NCBI GenBank assembly: GCA_024276455.1
Contig: JAJRXE010000354.1
Coordinates: 1-6,514 of the forward strand
Source: Calditrichota bacterium
GTDB lineage: Bacteria > Calditrichota > Calditrichia > RBG-13-44-9
DNA: 6,514 nucleotides
Direction of reading: 5' to 3'
Below, piece by piece: positions 5,765-6,514 of the stretch (position 1 is its first letter; each line of letters begins with the position of its first letter). A program made the position numbers and the translations under genes. The notes beneath the pieces were generated by a model, which worked only from the letters and a program-made list of their open reading frames with translations, ran no database searches and was not told where the DNA came from.

Positions 5765-6514
5765 TTAATTCGCACCTGCCGGCGGGCTTCCGTTCCCTGC
5801 ATTTTCCTGCGCCAGAAAAATCATCTGGGTCGGGTAAGCGAACTCGATTCCTTCTTCTTCAAACCGTTTAAACAATTCCAGATTAATATTCTGCTGTACA
5901 TCCATGTAATAGGCATAATCGGGATTCAACACCCAGTACACAATCTCGAAATTGAGGGAGAAATCGCCGTATTCCTTGAAGTGGGCCCGGTCGAAACGCA
6001 CCTGCTCCTGAGCCTCAATAATTTCGCGAATCATTCCCGGAATCTTCTTCAATTTTTCCAGCGGTGTCTGGTAGGTGACTCCAATTGCAAAAACCACCCG
6101 GCGTTCGTACATGCGTTTGTAATTACGGATGCGGCTCTGCAACAAATCGCTGTTGGCAAACACCAGCTGTTCACCGTAAAGGCTGCGGACCCGGGTCGTT
6201 TTTAACCCGATATGTTCCACCGTGCCCATGTAATTATCAATGATAATAAAATCACCAATCACAAACGGTTTGTCCAGCACAATGGAAAGCGAGGCGAACA
6301 GATCGCTCAGAATATTTTGCACCGCCAGGGCAATGGCAATTCCACCTACCCCCAGTCCGGCGATCAAGGCGGTAATATCGATGCCCATGTTGTCCAGGGC
6401 CAGCAAAACCACCACAGACCAGAGCACCAACCGCCCGATGAAACCAAGCGCGGTAAAAGTGGTGACCGCAGCCGCATCCTTCTCCAGACGGGTTTTCTTA
6501 TATTGATTTAACCA
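5765..6514 (-). CDS. MscS-family mechanosensitive ion channel, C-terminal part (runs off right edge)
   Basis: The frame is open from base 6514 to TAA at 5765-5767 and gives 249 residues; the true start lies outside the window. MscS channels sit in the inner membrane and release solutes on hypo-osmotic shock. A transmembrane helix spans about residues 20-40 and is followed by the pore-lining helix (about 47-80) with the Gly/Ala-rich face IAGLGVGGIAIALAVQN and then LSDLFASLSIV. Next come the beta domain (KPFVIGDFI, GTVEHIGLKTTRVRSLYGE, FANSDLLQSRIRNY) and the alpha/beta vestibule with YGDFSLNFEIVYWVL and GIEFAYPTQMIFL. The order and sequence fit larger MscS homologues that have extra N-terminal helices, but how many is not visible. 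A TTG at 6430 is an artefact of choosing an internal start, since conserved helix sequence lies upstream. The stop is 23 bases before amrS, suggesting an operon, though no functional link is known. Confidence 0.95.
   Translation of the reverse strand, partial: WLNQYKKTRLEKDAAAVTTFTALGFIGRLVLWSVVVLLALDNMGIDITALIAGLGVGGIAIALAVQNILSDLFASLSIVLDKPFVIGDFIIIDNYMGTVEHIGLKTTRVRSLYGEQLVFANSDLLQSRIRNYKRMYERRVVFAIGVTYQTPLEKLKKIPGMIREIIEAQEQVRFDRAHFKEYGDFSLNFEIVYWVLNPDYAYYMDVQQNINLELFKRFEEEGIEFAYPTQMIFLAQENAGNGSPPAGAN

Noticed and set aside
1..6514. CRISPR arrays, insertion sequences, tRNA genes, riboswitches or phage genes
   Set aside because: I found no repeated spacer pattern, transposase motif, tRNA-like fold or known riboswitch core; the window is accounted for by ordinary genes and short spacers.

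Overview
The window (6514 bases, moderately GC-rich) looks like a piece of a chromosome from a Gram-negative-type, probably anaerobic or thermophilic bacterium. The clues are an exported beta-barrel-like protein, a formate-tetrahydrofolate ligase, a DUF72 protein and two radical SAM enzymes of the AmrS (AmmeMemoRadiSam) type. An uncultured lineage of the FCB/Calditrichota kind would fit, but that is inference and no taxonomic marker gene is present. I see no tRNA, rRNA, insertion sequence, CRISPR array or phage gene.

Layout. Positions 1-891 (minus strand) hold the N-terminal 297 codons of formate-tetrahydrofolate ligase (fhs), which runs off the left edge. Positions 892-1264 are a divergent intergenic region with a good SD for fhs and a sigma70-like promoter candidate facing right. 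Positions 1265-3861 (plus strand) form a tight three-gene unit: a signal-peptide-bearing beta-barrel-like protein, a DUF72 (YecE-like) protein, and a cysteine-rich AmrS-like radical SAM protein whose ATG overlaps the DUF72 stop. This unit converges with a minus-strand unit that reads from the right edge: an MscS-family mechanosensitive channel (5765-6514, 5' end missing), AmrS (4704-5741), and a 251-residue protein of unknown function (3914-4669).

The most notable points are these. AmrS is recognisable over its whole length but is cut by one in-frame TAA (5088-5090) after codon 217, and a GTG follows the stop immediately. The first base of that stop is also the outermost paired base of a perfect 7-bp inverted repeat, which suggests a hairpin-templated substitution, although a sequencing or assembly error cannot be excluded. 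The two convergent units each carry a member of the same radical SAM family. Both share a C-X2-C-X3-C-X9-C cassette ending in GEWGYC ahead of the CX3CX2C cluster, but one has its extra zinc-ribbon-like motif at the N terminus and the other at the C terminus. The plus-strand copy is translationally coupled to DUF72, a pairing whose function I cannot name. The usual AmmeMemoRadiSam partners AMMECR1 and Memo are not in this window.
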